From the NCBI GenBank assembly GCA_965178635.1, contig CBCXVT010000008.1, positions 12,709 through 76,708 on the forward strand: a DNA stretch of 64,000 nt. Direction: 5' to 3'. This DNA is from GCA-2733415 sp965178635. GTDB lineage: Bacteria > Bacteroidota > Bacteroidia > Flavobacteriales > Flavobacteriaceae. The notes under the pieces were generated by a model. The model worked only from the letters and a program-made list of their open reading frames with translations, ran no database searches and was not told the DNA's origin. A program made the translations under genes and the position numbers. Positions 18,047-27,933 of the stretch are shown one piece after another (within the stretch, counting starts at the first letter, position 1; the number at the start of each line of letters is the position of its first letter).

Positions 18047-19408
18047 ATGAAACTGAAATTATCTTTAATAGTCGCCTTTCTTGCTTTATTTAGCGCAAAC
18101 GCTCAAAATGAAGAATGCATTGAGAAATTGTCAATATTTACAGAATCTGCAAAAGTGAAAAATTACGATGCAGCTTATGACACCTGGATGTTTGTTAGAA
18201 AAACTTGTCCGAAACTAAATAATGCTATTTATGTTTATGGTGAAAAAATCCTAAAACATAAAATCAAAAATAGTACTGGTGCTGAAAAAACTGCTTTTGC
18301 AAATGATTTAGTTGCCATGTACAAAGAGAGTATGGCAAATATGCCTAACAAATTCCCTTGTGGAAAAACTGAAGCTAAAATCGGACAGTTAATGTACGAT
18401 GCAAAGTTAGGTACTGCAGAAACTCAATTCAACACATTTGATGCAGGGTTTAAAAAAGATGCAAAAACATTCAACAACCCTAAAGCACTTTACACGTACT
18501 TTAAACTAATGGTTGGTATGTTTGATGCTAAAAAGAAAGACTTTCAAAGCTTAATTGACTTATACAGTACTATCACAGACAAAGTAGAAGCTGAACAAAA
18601 AAATTATTCAGGAAAGAAAGACGCTTTATTGTTAAAAGAAGAGAATGGATCTATTACTTCTAAAGAAAAAAGAAGATTAAAAAGTTATGACTCTTTCTTA
18701 ACTGCTTATGATCAAATTTCTGGAGGAATTGATAAAGACTTAGGAGATAGAGCTAATTGTGATAAATTAGTACCATTATTCGAAAAGAATTTTGAAGAAA
18801 ACAAAACTAACAGCGCCTGGTTAAAAAGTGCAGCAAGTAGGTTAGCTGGTAAAGATTGTGATGACGCTCCTGTATTTGTGAAATTAGTTGAAGCTTTTCA
18901 TAACATAGACCCTTCTGCAAACTCTGCATACTACTTAGGTAGATTAAACGAAAAGAAAGGTAGTACTACAGAAGCTGAAAAGTTCTACAATGAATCTGCT
19001 AAATTACATACTGAAGGTTTTGAAAAAGCTAAGTTATATTACCGTTTAGCCGTAATGAATAAGAAAAGAGGTAGAGTTTCTCAAGCTTATAACTACGCTA
19101 ACAAAACATTAGCAGCACAACCTTCTTTTGGTAAAGCTCATTTATTGATTGCTGGTCTTTACGCAAGCTCTGCAAACAACTGTGGTACAACACAATTTGA
19201 AAAAAGAGCTACATTCTGGTTAGCTGCAAACGTTGCAGAAAAAGCTGGAAGAGTTGATGGCTCATTAAAGAAAGCCGCTGCAAAAACTGCTGCTAACTAT
19301 AGAGCTAAAGCCCCAAGTAAACAAGATATATTTACAGAAGGTATGGCTGGAAAAACTGTTACAATCGGATGTTGGATTAACAAAACTGTTACTGTACCAA
19401 ACCTATAA
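18047..19408 (+). CDS. Secreted TPR-repeat protein
   Basis: The 453-residue product has a signal peptide (about residues 1-19, ending ANAQ). The body is almost all helical. TPR-like signatures are visible towards the C-terminus (AYYLGRLNEKKGSTTEAEKFY, then a repeat with LYYRLAVMNKKRGRVSQAYNYA, then FGKAHLLIAGLYA). The N-terminal half holds paired Cys residues and KNYDAAYDTW, another TPR-like unit. It is probably a periplasmic scaffold. Its stop codon overlaps the lptC start (TAATG), so the two are translationally coupled, which hints at a role in LPS export or outer-membrane assembly; that is inference. Confidence 0.8.
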   Translation: MKLKLSLIVAFLALFSANAQNEECIEKLSIFTESAKVKNYDAAYDTWMFVRKTCPKLNNAIYVYGEKILKHKIKNSTGAEKTAFANDLVAMYKESMANMPNKFPCGKTEAKIGQLMYDAKLGTAETQFNTFDAGFKKDAKTFNNPKALYTYFKLMVGMFDAKKKDFQSLIDLYSTITDKVEAEQKNYSGKKDALLLKEENGSITSKEKRRLKSYDSFLTAYDQISGGIDKDLGDRANCDKLVPLFEKNFEENKTNSAWLKSAASRLAGKDCDDAPVFVKLVEAFHNIDPSANSAYYLGRLNEKKGSTTEAEKFYNESAKLHTEGFEKAKLYYRLAVMNKKRGRVSQAYNYANKTLAAQPSFGKAHLLIAGLYASSANNCGTTQFEKRATFWLAANVAEKAGRVDGSLKKAAAKTAANYRAKAPSKQDIFTEGMAGKTVTIGCWINKTVTVPNL

Positions 19409-19968
19409 TGATAAAATTGTCACATAACATATACACTAAGACTATTGCGATACTTTTCGCAATAGTCTTTTTTTCTTGCCAAGACAATTATGACGACATC
19501 AAACGCATGCAACGTGCATCATTAGAACCTGCAGGAATTGCAGAGCATATGAACTTGAAACATACCGATTCAGGAAAAGTAATCTTACACTTGATTAGTG
19601 ATAAAATGATGGATTTCTCTAACAAAGAGTTCTCATACACTACTTTCCCTAAAGGCTTAGAAGTTCATATTTTTGATGACGAACAACAGCAAACAACCAT
19701 CACGTCAGATTACGCTATTATTTATTCTGAAACTGATTTAATCGACTTAAGAGGTAATGTGAAAATTGTCACTCATGACGGCAAAGTCTTACAGGCTGAA
19801 CAGTTGTATTACGACCAAAAAGCTGAATGGATTTTCACTAATGACGAATACAAATATGAAGCTGAAGATGGTGGTTACAATATTGGTAAAGGCGGTTTTG
19901 ACGCCAATCAAGATATGAGTATATTTAGCTCATTAGACAACGACGGACAACAATACATAGATGATTAA
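19408..19968 (+). CDS. lptC: LPS export protein LptC
   Basis: LptC links the LptBFG ABC transporter to the periplasmic LptA bridge that carries LPS outward. The 186-residue product has an N-terminal hydrophobic segment ending FFSCQDN. Cys24 could be a lipobox Cys, as is usual in Bacteroidota LptC. The beta-jellyroll OstA-like repeats follow: YTTFPKGLEVHIFD, ITSDYAIIYSETDLIDLRGNV, then VLQAEQLYYD. It overlaps the TPR gene by one base and is 5 nt from the next gene. The rest of the Lpt machine is not in the window. Confidence 0.85.
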   Translation: MIKLSHNIYTKTIAILFAIVFFSCQDNYDDIKRMQRASLEPAGIAEHMNLKHTDSGKVILHLISDKMMDFSNKEFSYTTFPKGLEVHIFDDEQQQTTITSDYAIIYSETDLIDLRGNVKIVTHDGKVLQAEQLYYDQKAEWIFTNDEYKYEAEDGGYNIGKGGFDANQDMSIFSSLDNDGQQYIDD

Positions 19969-19973
19969 TTATT

Positions 19974-20195
19974 ATGAATAAATTAGGGAGCTTATTTCAA
20001 GCAGCATACATCGGGTTTGCAGTATTATTTTTATACCAAGCGATAATTAACTGGGGAGCACCAGGCGGAAAATCGTATTTATACCTAGCAATTGTAGTTG
20101 TAGCCTTATTCAAATTTTTCTTCAATAGAAAATATCGAAAACGTTTTGAATCTCATTATAAAAAACGAGAAGAAGACAAAAAGAACAACAACTAA
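19974..20195 (+). CDS. Small membrane protein, last gene of the coaX-lptC operon
   Basis: The 73-residue product has two hydrophobic helices (about residues 9-26 and 35-51) and a very basic C-terminal tail (RKYRKRFESHYKKREEDKK). By the positive-inside rule the tail is cytoplasmic. It starts 5 nt after lptC and is closed by a terminator at 20202. I do not know its function. Confidence 0.7.
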   Translation: MNKLGSLFQAAYIGFAVLFLYQAIINWGAPGGKSYLYLAIVVVALFKFFFNRKYRKRFESHYKKREEDKKNNN

Positions 20196-20201
20196 TCACT
20201 T

Positions 20202-20233
20202 AAAACAAGCTTAATTTTATTTCGCTTGTTTTT
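20202..20233 (+). terminator. Terminator of the coaX-lptC operon
   Basis: A 9-bp stem (AAAACAAGC / GCTTGTTTT), 13-nt loop, ending in a T-run. The convergent GHMP kinase gene ends 6 nt beyond it. Confidence 0.75.
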
Positions 20234-20238
20234 CTTAT

Positions 20239-21156
20239 TTAAGTCAATAGCATTTCATCAAAACTAAATATAGTTTCGTAGCCTTTGTCTGTGAAATATT
20301 TTAAATCTACTGTATCATTTACAATTACCAAAACAAAATCACCTCCCCAAGCACCAAGGCTTTTTACCATACCTTTATAATCTGTAAATAATTGACTTTT
20401 TACCGTTGGTAATTGTAAAACCTCAGAAAGCAATCTTTCATGTTCATTTAATAAAGAATTAAACTCTGATAAAGCTTTACATGTCAACAACGCTTCTGTA
20501 ATAACATTAACACGATTAATAGCAGCATCTTTTTTAAATGATGGTAATTCACGATAATGTGCAATACCCTCTTTACTATTCTGCTTCTTGTTCAAGTACA
20601 CAAAATACAAGTGTTTTTTAAAAGGCGGCATAAAACTTACAGAAGTTACTTTGGGTAATAAATTTTCAAGTTGATACACCAAAGCACTATTACTCGTGGC
20701 ACAAGCCAGATCGTACCCACTACCCTTAAAAGATTGCCACAGCAATTGATACGGATCTACATTTGCCCATTTGGCAATATTAGCTATCAATGTTGATGAT
20801 GACCCTAAACCAAACTCTCTTGAAAACGTGAGTTTAGTAGTCACACACAACCCTTTTGACTCTTTTAAAAATTTCGGATTTAATTGCTGAGCTACTAATA
20901 TAATCTCTAATAAAGTTTTAGAAATTGTATTAGTTGTATGTATATTTTTTAAATTATCTAAAAAGAATTCGTCTTCATACCAAACATTATTTTGATCGTC
21001 AAAACTCTTCCAAGTTAACTTTCCTGTAGCGTTCGGCTTTACGGTTAAATACTGACCTTTATTAGTGGGCACAGCCAAAGCTTTAGCGCCATCTAACACC
21101 AGATACTCTCCCGTTAGCAATAATTTTCCGTGACTATAAAAAACTTTTGCAGACAC
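20239..21156 (-). CDS. GHMP-family kinase, probably of the mevalonate pathway
   Basis: The 305-residue product begins with a GHMP N-terminus (HGKLLLTGEYLVLDGAKALAVP). It has the family's P-loop-like motif GLGSSSTL in the REFGLGSSST segment and a late AWGGDF motif in place of the C-terminal Gly-rich loop. GHMP kinases phosphorylate galactose, homoserine, mevalonate or phosphomevalonate. The gene lies 1 nt downstream of HMG-CoA reductase on the same strand, so mevalonate or phosphomevalonate kinase activity is the best inference. Neither specificity can be proven from sequence. Confidence 0.85.
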   Translation of the reverse strand: MSAKVFYSHGKLLLTGEYLVLDGAKALAVPTNKGQYLTVKPNATGKLTWKSFDDQNNVWYEDEFFLDNLKNIHTTNTISKTLLEIILVAQQLNPKFLKESKGLCVTTKLTFSREFGLGSSSTLIANIAKWANVDPYQLLWQSFKGSGYDLACATSNSALVYQLENLLPKVTSVSFMPPFKKHLYFVYLNKKQNSKEGIAHYRELPSFKKDAAINRVNVITEALLTCKALSEFNSLLNEHERLLSEVLQLPTVKSQLFTDYKGMVKSLGAWGGDFVLVIVNDTVDLKYFTDKGYETIFSFDEMLLT

Positions 21157-21157
21157 T

Positions 21158-22477
21158 TTAATTTGCTCTTAATTGATGAAACATATTAACAACTTCACTA
21201 TGAATTACTGTTTTTCCATCAAAATGATTAGCTACCACATCCTTCTCTTCTGTTGTTGCTCCAAGCTGATTTAAAATATTCATCAAGTGCATTTTCATGT
21301 GTCCTTTTTGAATTCCAGTAGTTGTTAATGAACGTAAAGCTGCGAAATTTTGCGCCAATCCAGCAACAGCAACTATTTGCATTAATTCTTTAGCGGATGG
21401 TTTTTCTAACATTTCCAAGGCTAATTTCACTAACGGATGTAAATTAGTTAACCCACCAACAGTTCCTAACGCCAAAGGTAATTCTATCCAAAACTTAAAC
21501 ACGCCGTTCTCAACAGAAGCGTGCGTCAAACTACTGTATTGACCATTCTTGGCTGCATATGCATGAACACCAGCTTCAACTGCTCTAAAATCATTTCCTG
21601 TTGCTAGTATCACAGCATCAATACCATTCATGATGCCTTTATTATGAGTGACAGCCCTGTATGGCTCTATTTGAGCAATTTCTACTGCCTTAACAAACTT
21701 CTTAGCAAATTCTTCTGGAGCAATGTTTTTATCTTCATTAAGATCTTCTACGGGACATGACACCTCAGCACGTACAATACAATCTGGCACATAATTAGAT
21801 AAAATACTCATCACAATGTCTATAACCATCTCTCCCTCAGAAAAACCAGGATAGTTTAAAGCTTCAGATTTAAATGTTTTTGCAAATTGTTCCAAACAAG
21901 AATTTATGAAGTTAGCCCCCATTGCATCTAGCGTTTCAAAAGAACAATGCAATTGATAGTAATTATCTAAAGCATCAGTTTTATTAACTAATTCAATATC
22001 TAAAATACCACCACCACGTTTTTCCATATTCGCCGTAATGGCTTTAGTAGCTTCAATTAACTTTGGTTTTACTAAAGTGAAAAAATCATGTAATGTATTT
22101 ATATCACCAGTATACATGAAATGTACTTGACCAATTTTAGTCGTCGAAATCACCTCAGCTTTAAAACCTCCTCTATCATACCAAAACTTTGCAGCCTTAC
22201 TTGCTGCTGCTACTACTGAACTCTCTTCAATTGCCATAGGTATGGTGTATAACCTATCATTTATTAAAAAATTAGGCGCAACACCTAGTGGCAAATAATA
22301 ATTCGTGATTGTGTTTTCTATAAACTCATCATGGAGTTGTTGAAGCGCATCATCTTCATTCCAATAACGCTTAATTAACGCCTCAGCATTTGGGTTGTCT
22401 TTAAAAAACGTAGTAACCACCCAAGATACTTTTTCACTCTTACTTAACTTAGAAAATCCTTTTACAGGTTTTATCAT
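21158..22477 (-). CDS. Class II (degradative-type) hydroxymethylglutaryl-CoA reductase
   Basis: The enzyme reduces HMG-CoA to mevalonate, the committed step of isoprenoid synthesis in flavobacteria. The class II features (Pseudomonas mevalonii type) are a catalytic Glu in EESSVVAAAS, Lys in NKGIMNGID, Asp in ATGNDFRAVEAG and His in GHMKMHL. It has about 440 residues and no membrane domain, as in class II. I choose ATG 22477 (MIKPVKGFSKLS). A good -7 box (TATATTTG, 22511-22504) overlaps the alternative codon at 22504, so that codon would lie outside the transcript. It is co-transcribed with the GHMP kinase. Confidence 0.93.
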   Translation of the reverse strand: MIKPVKGFSKLSKSEKVSWVVTTFFKDNPNAEALIKRYWNEDDALQQLHDEFIENTITNYYLPLGVAPNFLINDRLYTIPMAIEESSVVAAASKAAKFWYDRGGFKAEVISTTKIGQVHFMYTGDINTLHDFFTLVKPKLIEATKAITANMEKRGGGILDIELVNKTDALDNYYQLHCSFETLDAMGANFINSCLEQFAKTFKSEALNYPGFSEGEMVIDIVMSILSNYVPDCIVRAEVSCPVEDLNEDKNIAPEEFAKKFVKAVEIAQIEPYRAVTHNKGIMNGIDAVILATGNDFRAVEAGVHAYAAKNGQYSSLTHASVENGVFKFWIELPLALGTVGGLTNLHPLVKLALEMLEKPSAKELMQIVAVAGLAQNFAALRSLTTTGIQKGHMKMHLMNILNQLGATTEEKDVVANHFDGKTVIHSEVVNMFHQLRAN

Positions 22478-22503
22478 GATATACAATCTATAAAATATGT
22501 GCA

Positions 22504-22511
22504 CAAATATA
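22504..22511 (-). promoter_or_regulatory. -7 promoter element of the HMG-CoA reductase operon
   Basis: TATATTTG on the reverse strand, 26 nt before the chosen ATG. It sets the start codon of the reductase. Confidence 0.55.
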
Positions 22512-22615
22512 CTATAAATGCTATTATTTAACAGTCTACAAGAGTTTTAGATTCATTTGGTTTTATTATATTGTCGGCTATTAAAAGTTATATCAATCAA
22601 GACCTAATAATAAAT

Positions 22616-24781
22616 ATGAGAAAACTTACTTTTTTTATAGCGCTTTTCATCGCATCAATTAGTTTTATAAATGCACAGGAAAAACAAGTTACTTTAGAAG
22701 AGATATGGGGCGGTGAATTCCGTGGTGAGTATATGGATGCCTTACATTCAATGACAGACGGGGAACATTATTCTGTATTAGATTTTGATAGAGCTTCACG
22801 AAGTACATCTGTTAACAAATACAATTACAAAACGCTTCAAAAAACAGCGACATTAGTAGACTCTAAAAACATTGAAGATATTGCTTATTTTAGTGATTAT
22901 ACATTTAGTAGTGATGAATCTCAATTATTATTAGCTACAGATGTCACACCTATTTTCAGACATTCTTCTATTGGGAAATATTACATCTACAACATTAAGT
23001 CAAAAACCACTAGCTTAGTTTCAGATCAAAAAATTCAAGAACCAACGTTTTCTCCAGATGGAAAAAAGGTTGCCTATGTGTTTGAAAACAACATCTATTA
23101 CAAAAACTTAGCTACAGGAAAAGTTACTCAAGTTACTACAGATGGTAAGAAAAATGAAATCATCAATGGAGTTACTGATTGGGTTTACGAAGAAGAATTT
23201 GCTTTTGTAAGAGCTTTTGAATGGAATAAAACAGGAACAAAAATTGCGTACATCAGATTTGATGAAACAAAAGTACCTGAGTTCTCTATGGATGTTTATG
23301 GTTCTGAACTATACCAAACTCAAACAGTATTCAAGTATCCAAAAGCAGGAGAAAACAATGCAGAAGTATCTTTGCATATGTTTGATGTTACCTCATCTAA
23401 AAACTCAGCTATTACGTTGCCTGAATATTATTATATTCCACGTATTAAATGGACTCATGATGAAAACATCGTTAGTGCTCAATTATTAAACAGACATCAA
23501 AATAAATTAGATTTAGTGTTTGTAAACGCTACTGATTTATCTGCTGACACCATCTTGACAGACACAGATAATGCTTATGTTGATGTAACTGATAACTTAA
23601 CATTCTTAAATAACAATAGTTTTATTTGGACAAGTGAAAAAGACGGTTATAATCACATTTACCATTATTCAAAATCAGGAAAATTAATTAATCAAGTAAC
23701 CAAAGGAAACTGGGAAGTAACCAACTACTATGGTTTTAATGACAAAAAAGGAACTATCTACTACCAATCTGTTGAAAATGGTTCAATTAATAGAGACGTT
23801 TACACTGTAAATATTAATGGTAAAGGTAAAAAACGTTTATCTTCTAAAACAGGAACTAACAATGCAACGTTTAGCAACAGCTTTGCATATTACATCAATA
23901 CATTTTCAAATAGCACTACGCCAAATGAATTCACTTTAAACAGTGCAAAAACTGGAAAAGTCATCAGAAACATTAAAGACAATTCTGCATTACAATCAAA
24001 AGTTGAAGGATACGCTTTTGCTCCTAAAGAATTTTCTACAATCAATGTTAATGGTAATGACTTGAACATGTGGATGATCAAGCCTCTTAATTTTGATGCT
24101 ACAAAGAAATACCCAGTATTTATGTACCAATATTCAGGGCCAGGAAGTCAACAAGTAGCAAATCGTTGGAATTCAGCAAATGACTATTGGTTTCAAATGT
24201 TAGCGCAACAGGGCTACATTACTGTTTGTATTGATGGTAGAGGAACTGGTTTAAAAGGTCGTGACTTTAAAAAAGTGACACAAAAAGAATTAGGGAAATA
24301 CGAAGTTGAAGATCAAATTTCTGCAGCTAAGTTATTAGGCGAAAGATCCTATATTGATAGTGAACGTATCGGAATTTTCGGATGGAGTTATGGAGGATTC
24401 ATGTCATCTAACTGTTTATTTCAGGGAGCTGACACTTTTAAAATGGCAATTGCTGTTGCACCAGTTACATCTTGGCGTTTTTATGACACTGTTTACACAG
24501 AGCGTTACATGCAAACACCACAAGAAAACGCAAGTGGTTATGATAACAACTCGCCAATGTCACATGTAGACAAGTTAAAAGGAAACTTTTTATTGATTCA
24601 TGGTACTGCAGATGATAATGTACATGTACAAAACACTATGCGTATGGTTGAAGTATTAATTCAGGCAGACAAGCAATTTGAATGGATGATTTATCCAGAT
24701 AAAAATCATGGTATTTACGGTGGAAACACACGTTTACACCTATATAAAAAGATGACTAACTTTATTAAAGAAAACTTATAA
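22616..24781 (+). CDS. S9B prolyl oligopeptidase, dipeptidyl peptidase IV type
   Basis: The protein removes X-Pro or X-Ala dipeptides from peptide N-termini in the periplasm. From ATG 22616 it has 721 residues with a signal peptide (MRKLTFFIALF to INAQ). The N-terminal half is an eight-bladed propeller carrying the DPP IV double-Glu motif (WVYEEEFAF), which binds the free amino terminus. The C-terminal alpha/beta hydrolase has Ser591 in GWSYGGF, an Asp in TADDNVH and His698 in KNHGIYGG. A TTG at 22571 would add 15 residues ahead of the signal peptide and is unlikely. The stop is 5 nt from the first POT transporter, so cleavage and uptake of the products are coupled. Confidence 0.93.
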   Translation: MRKLTFFIALFIASISFINAQEKQVTLEEIWGGEFRGEYMDALHSMTDGEHYSVLDFDRASRSTSVNKYNYKTLQKTATLVDSKNIEDIAYFSDYTFSSDESQLLLATDVTPIFRHSSIGKYYIYNIKSKTTSLVSDQKIQEPTFSPDGKKVAYVFENNIYYKNLATGKVTQVTTDGKKNEIINGVTDWVYEEEFAFVRAFEWNKTGTKIAYIRFDETKVPEFSMDVYGSELYQTQTVFKYPKAGENNAEVSLHMFDVTSSKNSAITLPEYYYIPRIKWTHDENIVSAQLLNRHQNKLDLVFVNATDLSADTILTDTDNAYVDVTDNLTFLNNNSFIWTSEKDGYNHIYHYSKSGKLINQVTKGNWEVTNYYGFNDKKGTIYYQSVENGSINRDVYTVNINGKGKKRLSSKTGTNNATFSNSFAYYINTFSNSTTPNEFTLNSAKTGKVIRNIKDNSALQSKVEGYAFAPKEFSTINVNGNDLNMWMIKPLNFDATKKYPVFMYQYSGPGSQQVANRWNSANDYWFQMLAQQGYITVCIDGRGTGLKGRDFKKVTQKELGKYEVEDQISAAKLLGERSYIDSERIGIFGWSYGGFMSSNCLFQGADTFKMAIAVAPVTSWRFYDTVYTERYMQTPQENASGYDNNSPMSHVDKLKGNFLLIHGTADDNVHVQNTMRMVEVLIQADKQFEWMIYPDKNHGIYGGNTRLHLYKKMTNFIKENL

Positions 24782-24786
24782 TCACT

Positions 24787-26199
24787 ATGGAAAACTCAAC
24801 AAGCTTAACTGAAAAACAATTATTCGGGCATCCTGCTGGATTATATGTTCTATTTTTTGTAGAAATGTGGGAACGTTTCTCTTACTATGGTATGAGAGCA
24901 ATTTTAACATTATTCTTAGCTGCACCAGTAATTTTAGGAAGTCCACAATCAGGATATGGATGGTCAAACGCTGAAACATTATCGTTTTACGGTACGTATA
25001 CCATGTTTGTATACTTAACATCTATACCTGGTGGTATAATTGCTGATAAATTTATTGGCCAGAAAAAAGCAGTAATGCTTGGTGGTGTATTATTATGCCT
25101 TGGTCACGGTATTCTAGCCGTAGATGCACAATGGGCATTTTTCACAGGATTAGTTTTAATTGTTATTGGTGTTGGATTCTTAAAACCAAACATTTCAACT
25201 ATGGTTGGAGGATTATATAAACAAGGCGATGATAGAAGAGATAGAGGATTTTACATTTTTTACATTGGTATTAACTTAGGTGCGTTTTTGGGTGCATTAG
25301 CAGTAGGTATAGTTGCAGCAGAATACGGTTGGCACTATGGTTTTGGTTTAGCAGGTATAGGAATGGCTTTAGGGCAAATCGTTTACATGTACGGATTAAA
25401 ATACTTAGATGGTGTTGGAGAATTTTTAGGAAAGAAAGATTCACCAGATGCTGAGTTGATGAAGAAACCATTGAATAAAGTTGAAAAAGACAGAATGTTA
25501 GTAATGTTCTTATCATTCTTAATTATCATTGTGTTTTGGGGTGCTTTTGAGCAAGCTGGAGGATTAATGAGTTTATATACAGAACAAAAAACTGATAGAT
25601 TCATTTCATGGTTAAACTATGAAGTTCCTGCAGCAACCTTCCAATCAGTAAATGCATTTTTTATCATTACATTAGGAACATTAATTGGTGGATTTTGGTA
25701 CAAATGGGGACGTAAAGGAAAAGAATCTTCATCTTTATTTAAAATGGCAATCGGTGTTATCATTATGGCATTCGGATTCTTCTTTATGAGTAAAGCGAGT
25801 ACAGAAGTAGTTATGAACGGTTCAGAAGTTGCAGAAAAATCTGCTATGATTTGGTTAATTCTTGCCTACTTATTACATACTATTGGAGAACTTTGTGCTT
25901 CACCTGTAGCCTTATCATTCATTACAAAACTAGCGCCTGTAAAATATGCTTCATTCATGATGGGAGCTTATTTTGCAGCTACAGGATTAGGAAATAAAGT
26001 AGCCGGATTGGTTGGAGAATTCTCTCAAGAAGCTGGAGAGTTTGAAATTTTCACTGGAATTGGTGTGACTTGTACTATTTTCGGATTACTAATTCTAGCT
26101 TTATTAAAACCATTAAAACGTTTAACTCATGGTGCTGAAGATATTCAAGGTACAAGCTATGAAGAAGCGGAAGGGTTTGAAATAGCAGATAACAACTAA
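24787..26199 (+). CDS. POT-family proton-dependent di/tripeptide transporter (first of two)
   Basis: The 470-residue product is an MFS-fold peptide:H+ symporter. The POT signature FFVEMWERFSYYGMRA (E-x-x-E-R, residues about 18-33) is present, as are the second signature in helix 5 (FYIFYIGINLGAFLG) and FWGAFEQAGG in the middle. I count about 12-14 membrane helices, with a hydrophilic loop around residues 215-235. It imports dipeptides and tripeptides, including DPP IV products from the gene just upstream. A hairpin terminator lies before the second transporter gene. Confidence 0.93.
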   Translation: MENSTSLTEKQLFGHPAGLYVLFFVEMWERFSYYGMRAILTLFLAAPVILGSPQSGYGWSNAETLSFYGTYTMFVYLTSIPGGIIADKFIGQKKAVMLGGVLLCLGHGILAVDAQWAFFTGLVLIVIGVGFLKPNISTMVGGLYKQGDDRRDRGFYIFYIGINLGAFLGALAVGIVAAEYGWHYGFGLAGIGMALGQIVYMYGLKYLDGVGEFLGKKDSPDAELMKKPLNKVEKDRMLVMFLSFLIIIVFWGAFEQAGGLMSLYTEQKTDRFISWLNYEVPAATFQSVNAFFIITLGTLIGGFWYKWGRKGKESSSLFKMAIGVIIMAFGFFFMSKASTEVVMNGSEVAEKSAMIWLILAYLLHTIGELCASPVALSFITKLAPVKYASFMMGAYFAATGLGNKVAGLVGEFSQEAGEFEIFTGIGVTCTIFGLLILALLKPLKRLTHGAEDIQGTSYEEAEGFEIADNN

Positions 26200-26212
26200 A
26201 AAACAATACTAC

Positions 26213-26247
26213 CCTCATTCATTTTATATTAATGAATGAGGATTTTT
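26213..26247 (+). terminator. Hairpin between the two POT genes
   Basis: A perfect 11-bp stem (CCTCATTCATT / AATGAATGAGG) with a 7-nt loop, followed by ATTTTTTAT. It is likely to reduce, not fully block, transcription into the second transporter gene, which starts 23 nt later. Confidence 0.8.
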
Positions 26248-26269
26248 TATAACTATAGATTATTATTTT

Positions 26270-27844
26270 ATGAGTACAACGGCAAAATATCGCTTTGAAG
26301 GTTCTGAGATGAACCGACAATTACTTTTAGGACATCCAAGTGGATTGTTCATTCTTTTCTTTACTGAAATGTGGGAACGTTTTTCTTATTACGGAATGCG
26401 TGCCTTATTAGTTTTATTTTTAACATCAGCCTTAATGGACGGTGGATGGGCATGGTCCAGAGAAGAAGCTTTAGGGTTATATGGAACCTACACATTGTTA
26501 GTGTATTTCACCCCTATTCTTGGAGGGTTTTTAGCCGATAAATTTTTAGGCTACCGTTGGGCTGTTGCTATCGGAGCGCTAATTATGACCATCGGTCATG
26601 CATCCATGGCTTTAGATACACCTTGGGGATTATATATTGGAATTGGATGTTTAGTTGCAGGTAACGGATTATTTAAACCAAATATTACGTCTATCATTAA
26701 CGGGATTTATGTAAACGCACAAGGTAAAAAAGATGGTGCATTTACTATATTTTACATGGGAGTAAATGCAGGGGCATTTTTAGGAATTATGTTATGTGGT
26801 TATGTAGGTGAAACTCAAGGATGGCACTGGGGATTCGGTTTAGCAGGAATTTTCATGTTTATTGGAATGATACAATTCTGGTTTGCACAAGGAATTTTTG
26901 GGAACATCGGATTAGCTCCAAGTCAAGAAGTTGATCTTTCTGACGCCATAGATAGTAATGATGATGACTTCAAAACAGAAGAAGTTACTCCAGCTGTACA
27001 ACGTGATCGTTATATCGTAGTTGGTATCTTAGCATTCTTTACAGTATTCTTTTGGGCAGCTTTTGAACAAGCAGGTGGATCCATGACTATTTTTGCTGCA
27101 GATTACACCAATAGAGTCTTAGTTGGTAATGCTGCAAATGCATTTAGAATAGCAAATACTTTATTGACGATAGTTCCTTTAATCATCATCACATATGTAT
27201 TATTAAAATTGTTCAAAATAACTTTTAAAAAATATGCCATTTCAAACATTGCATTAGGGTTTAGTTTTGTAATTATTTGGATTATCGTATTATGGATGCT
27301 GAACAATCAATTTAACGAAACATCTACTGAAATTCCAGCATCATGGTTTGGAATATTAAATTCATTTTACATTATTGCATTTGCACCTTTAGTTTCTAAA
27401 ATATGGGAAAGTAAATACAACCCTTCAGCTACTGTAAAATTTGGAGCAGGATTAATTTTATTAGGATTAGGTTTTGGTATTCTTGCTTACGGATCTTCAA
27501 CAATTCCACAAGGCGCGCAAACAGCATCAGTTAGTATTATCTGGTTAATTTTAGCATATTTATTACACACATTAGGAGAATTAAGTTTATCACCAGTAGG
27601 ATTATCATATGTTTCTAAACTTGTACCAGCTACAAAAATTGGTATGATGTTCGGATTATGGTATATCGCTATTGGTATGGGTAATAAAGCAGCTGGTTCT
27701 ATGGGAGGTATGATTGATAAAATCACTGCTGAATACTCAATGGCTACTTTCTTTTTAATTTTCACAATAGTACCTATTTTGGCAGGATTCATCTTAATTG
27801 GATTAACACCAATTGTTAAAAAACTAATGCACGGAGTAAAATAA
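26270..27844 (+). CDS. POT-family proton-dependent peptide transporter (second of two)
   Basis: The 524-residue protein has the same signatures as its neighbour (FFTEMWERFSYYGMRA, FYMGVNAGAFLG, FFWAAFEQAGG) and a longer central region with an acidic stretch (DSNDDDFKTEE). The two are clearly paralogous but well diverged, so they probably differ in substrate range or affinity. It stands between two terminators (26213 and 27854). I see no obvious promoter in the 23 nt after the first hairpin, so readthrough or a promoter inside the upstream gene is needed. Confidence 0.92.
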   Translation: MSTTAKYRFEGSEMNRQLLLGHPSGLFILFFTEMWERFSYYGMRALLVLFLTSALMDGGWAWSREEALGLYGTYTLLVYFTPILGGFLADKFLGYRWAVAIGALIMTIGHASMALDTPWGLYIGIGCLVAGNGLFKPNITSIINGIYVNAQGKKDGAFTIFYMGVNAGAFLGIMLCGYVGETQGWHWGFGLAGIFMFIGMIQFWFAQGIFGNIGLAPSQEVDLSDAIDSNDDDFKTEEVTPAVQRDRYIVVGILAFFTVFFWAAFEQAGGSMTIFAADYTNRVLVGNAANAFRIANTLLTIVPLIIITYVLLKLFKITFKKYAISNIALGFSFVIIWIIVLWMLNNQFNETSTEIPASWFGILNSFYIIAFAPLVSKIWESKYNPSATVKFGAGLILLGLGFGILAYGSSTIPQGAQTASVSIIWLILAYLLHTLGELSLSPVGLSYVSKLVPATKIGMMFGLWYIAIGMGNKAAGSMGGMIDKITAEYSMATFFLIFTIVPILAGFILIGLTPIVKKLMHGVK

Positions 27845-27853
27845 ATCTGTGTT

Positions 27854-27880
27854 AAAAATGCTTCAGTATGAGGCATTTTT
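27854..27880 (+). terminator. Terminator after the second POT gene
   Basis: An 11-bp stem with one T-G wobble (AAAAATGCTTC / GAGGCATTTTT) around a 5-nt loop. Confidence 0.8.
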
Positions 27881-27933
27881 AGTAATTTGTAATTGTGGCA
27901 AGTTATTTGCGACTGTATTAAAAAACATAAACA

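Noticed and set aside
26213..26247. Inverted repeat between POT genes as an insertion-sequence end
   Set aside because: No transposase, target duplication or second end; it has a T-run and fits a terminator.
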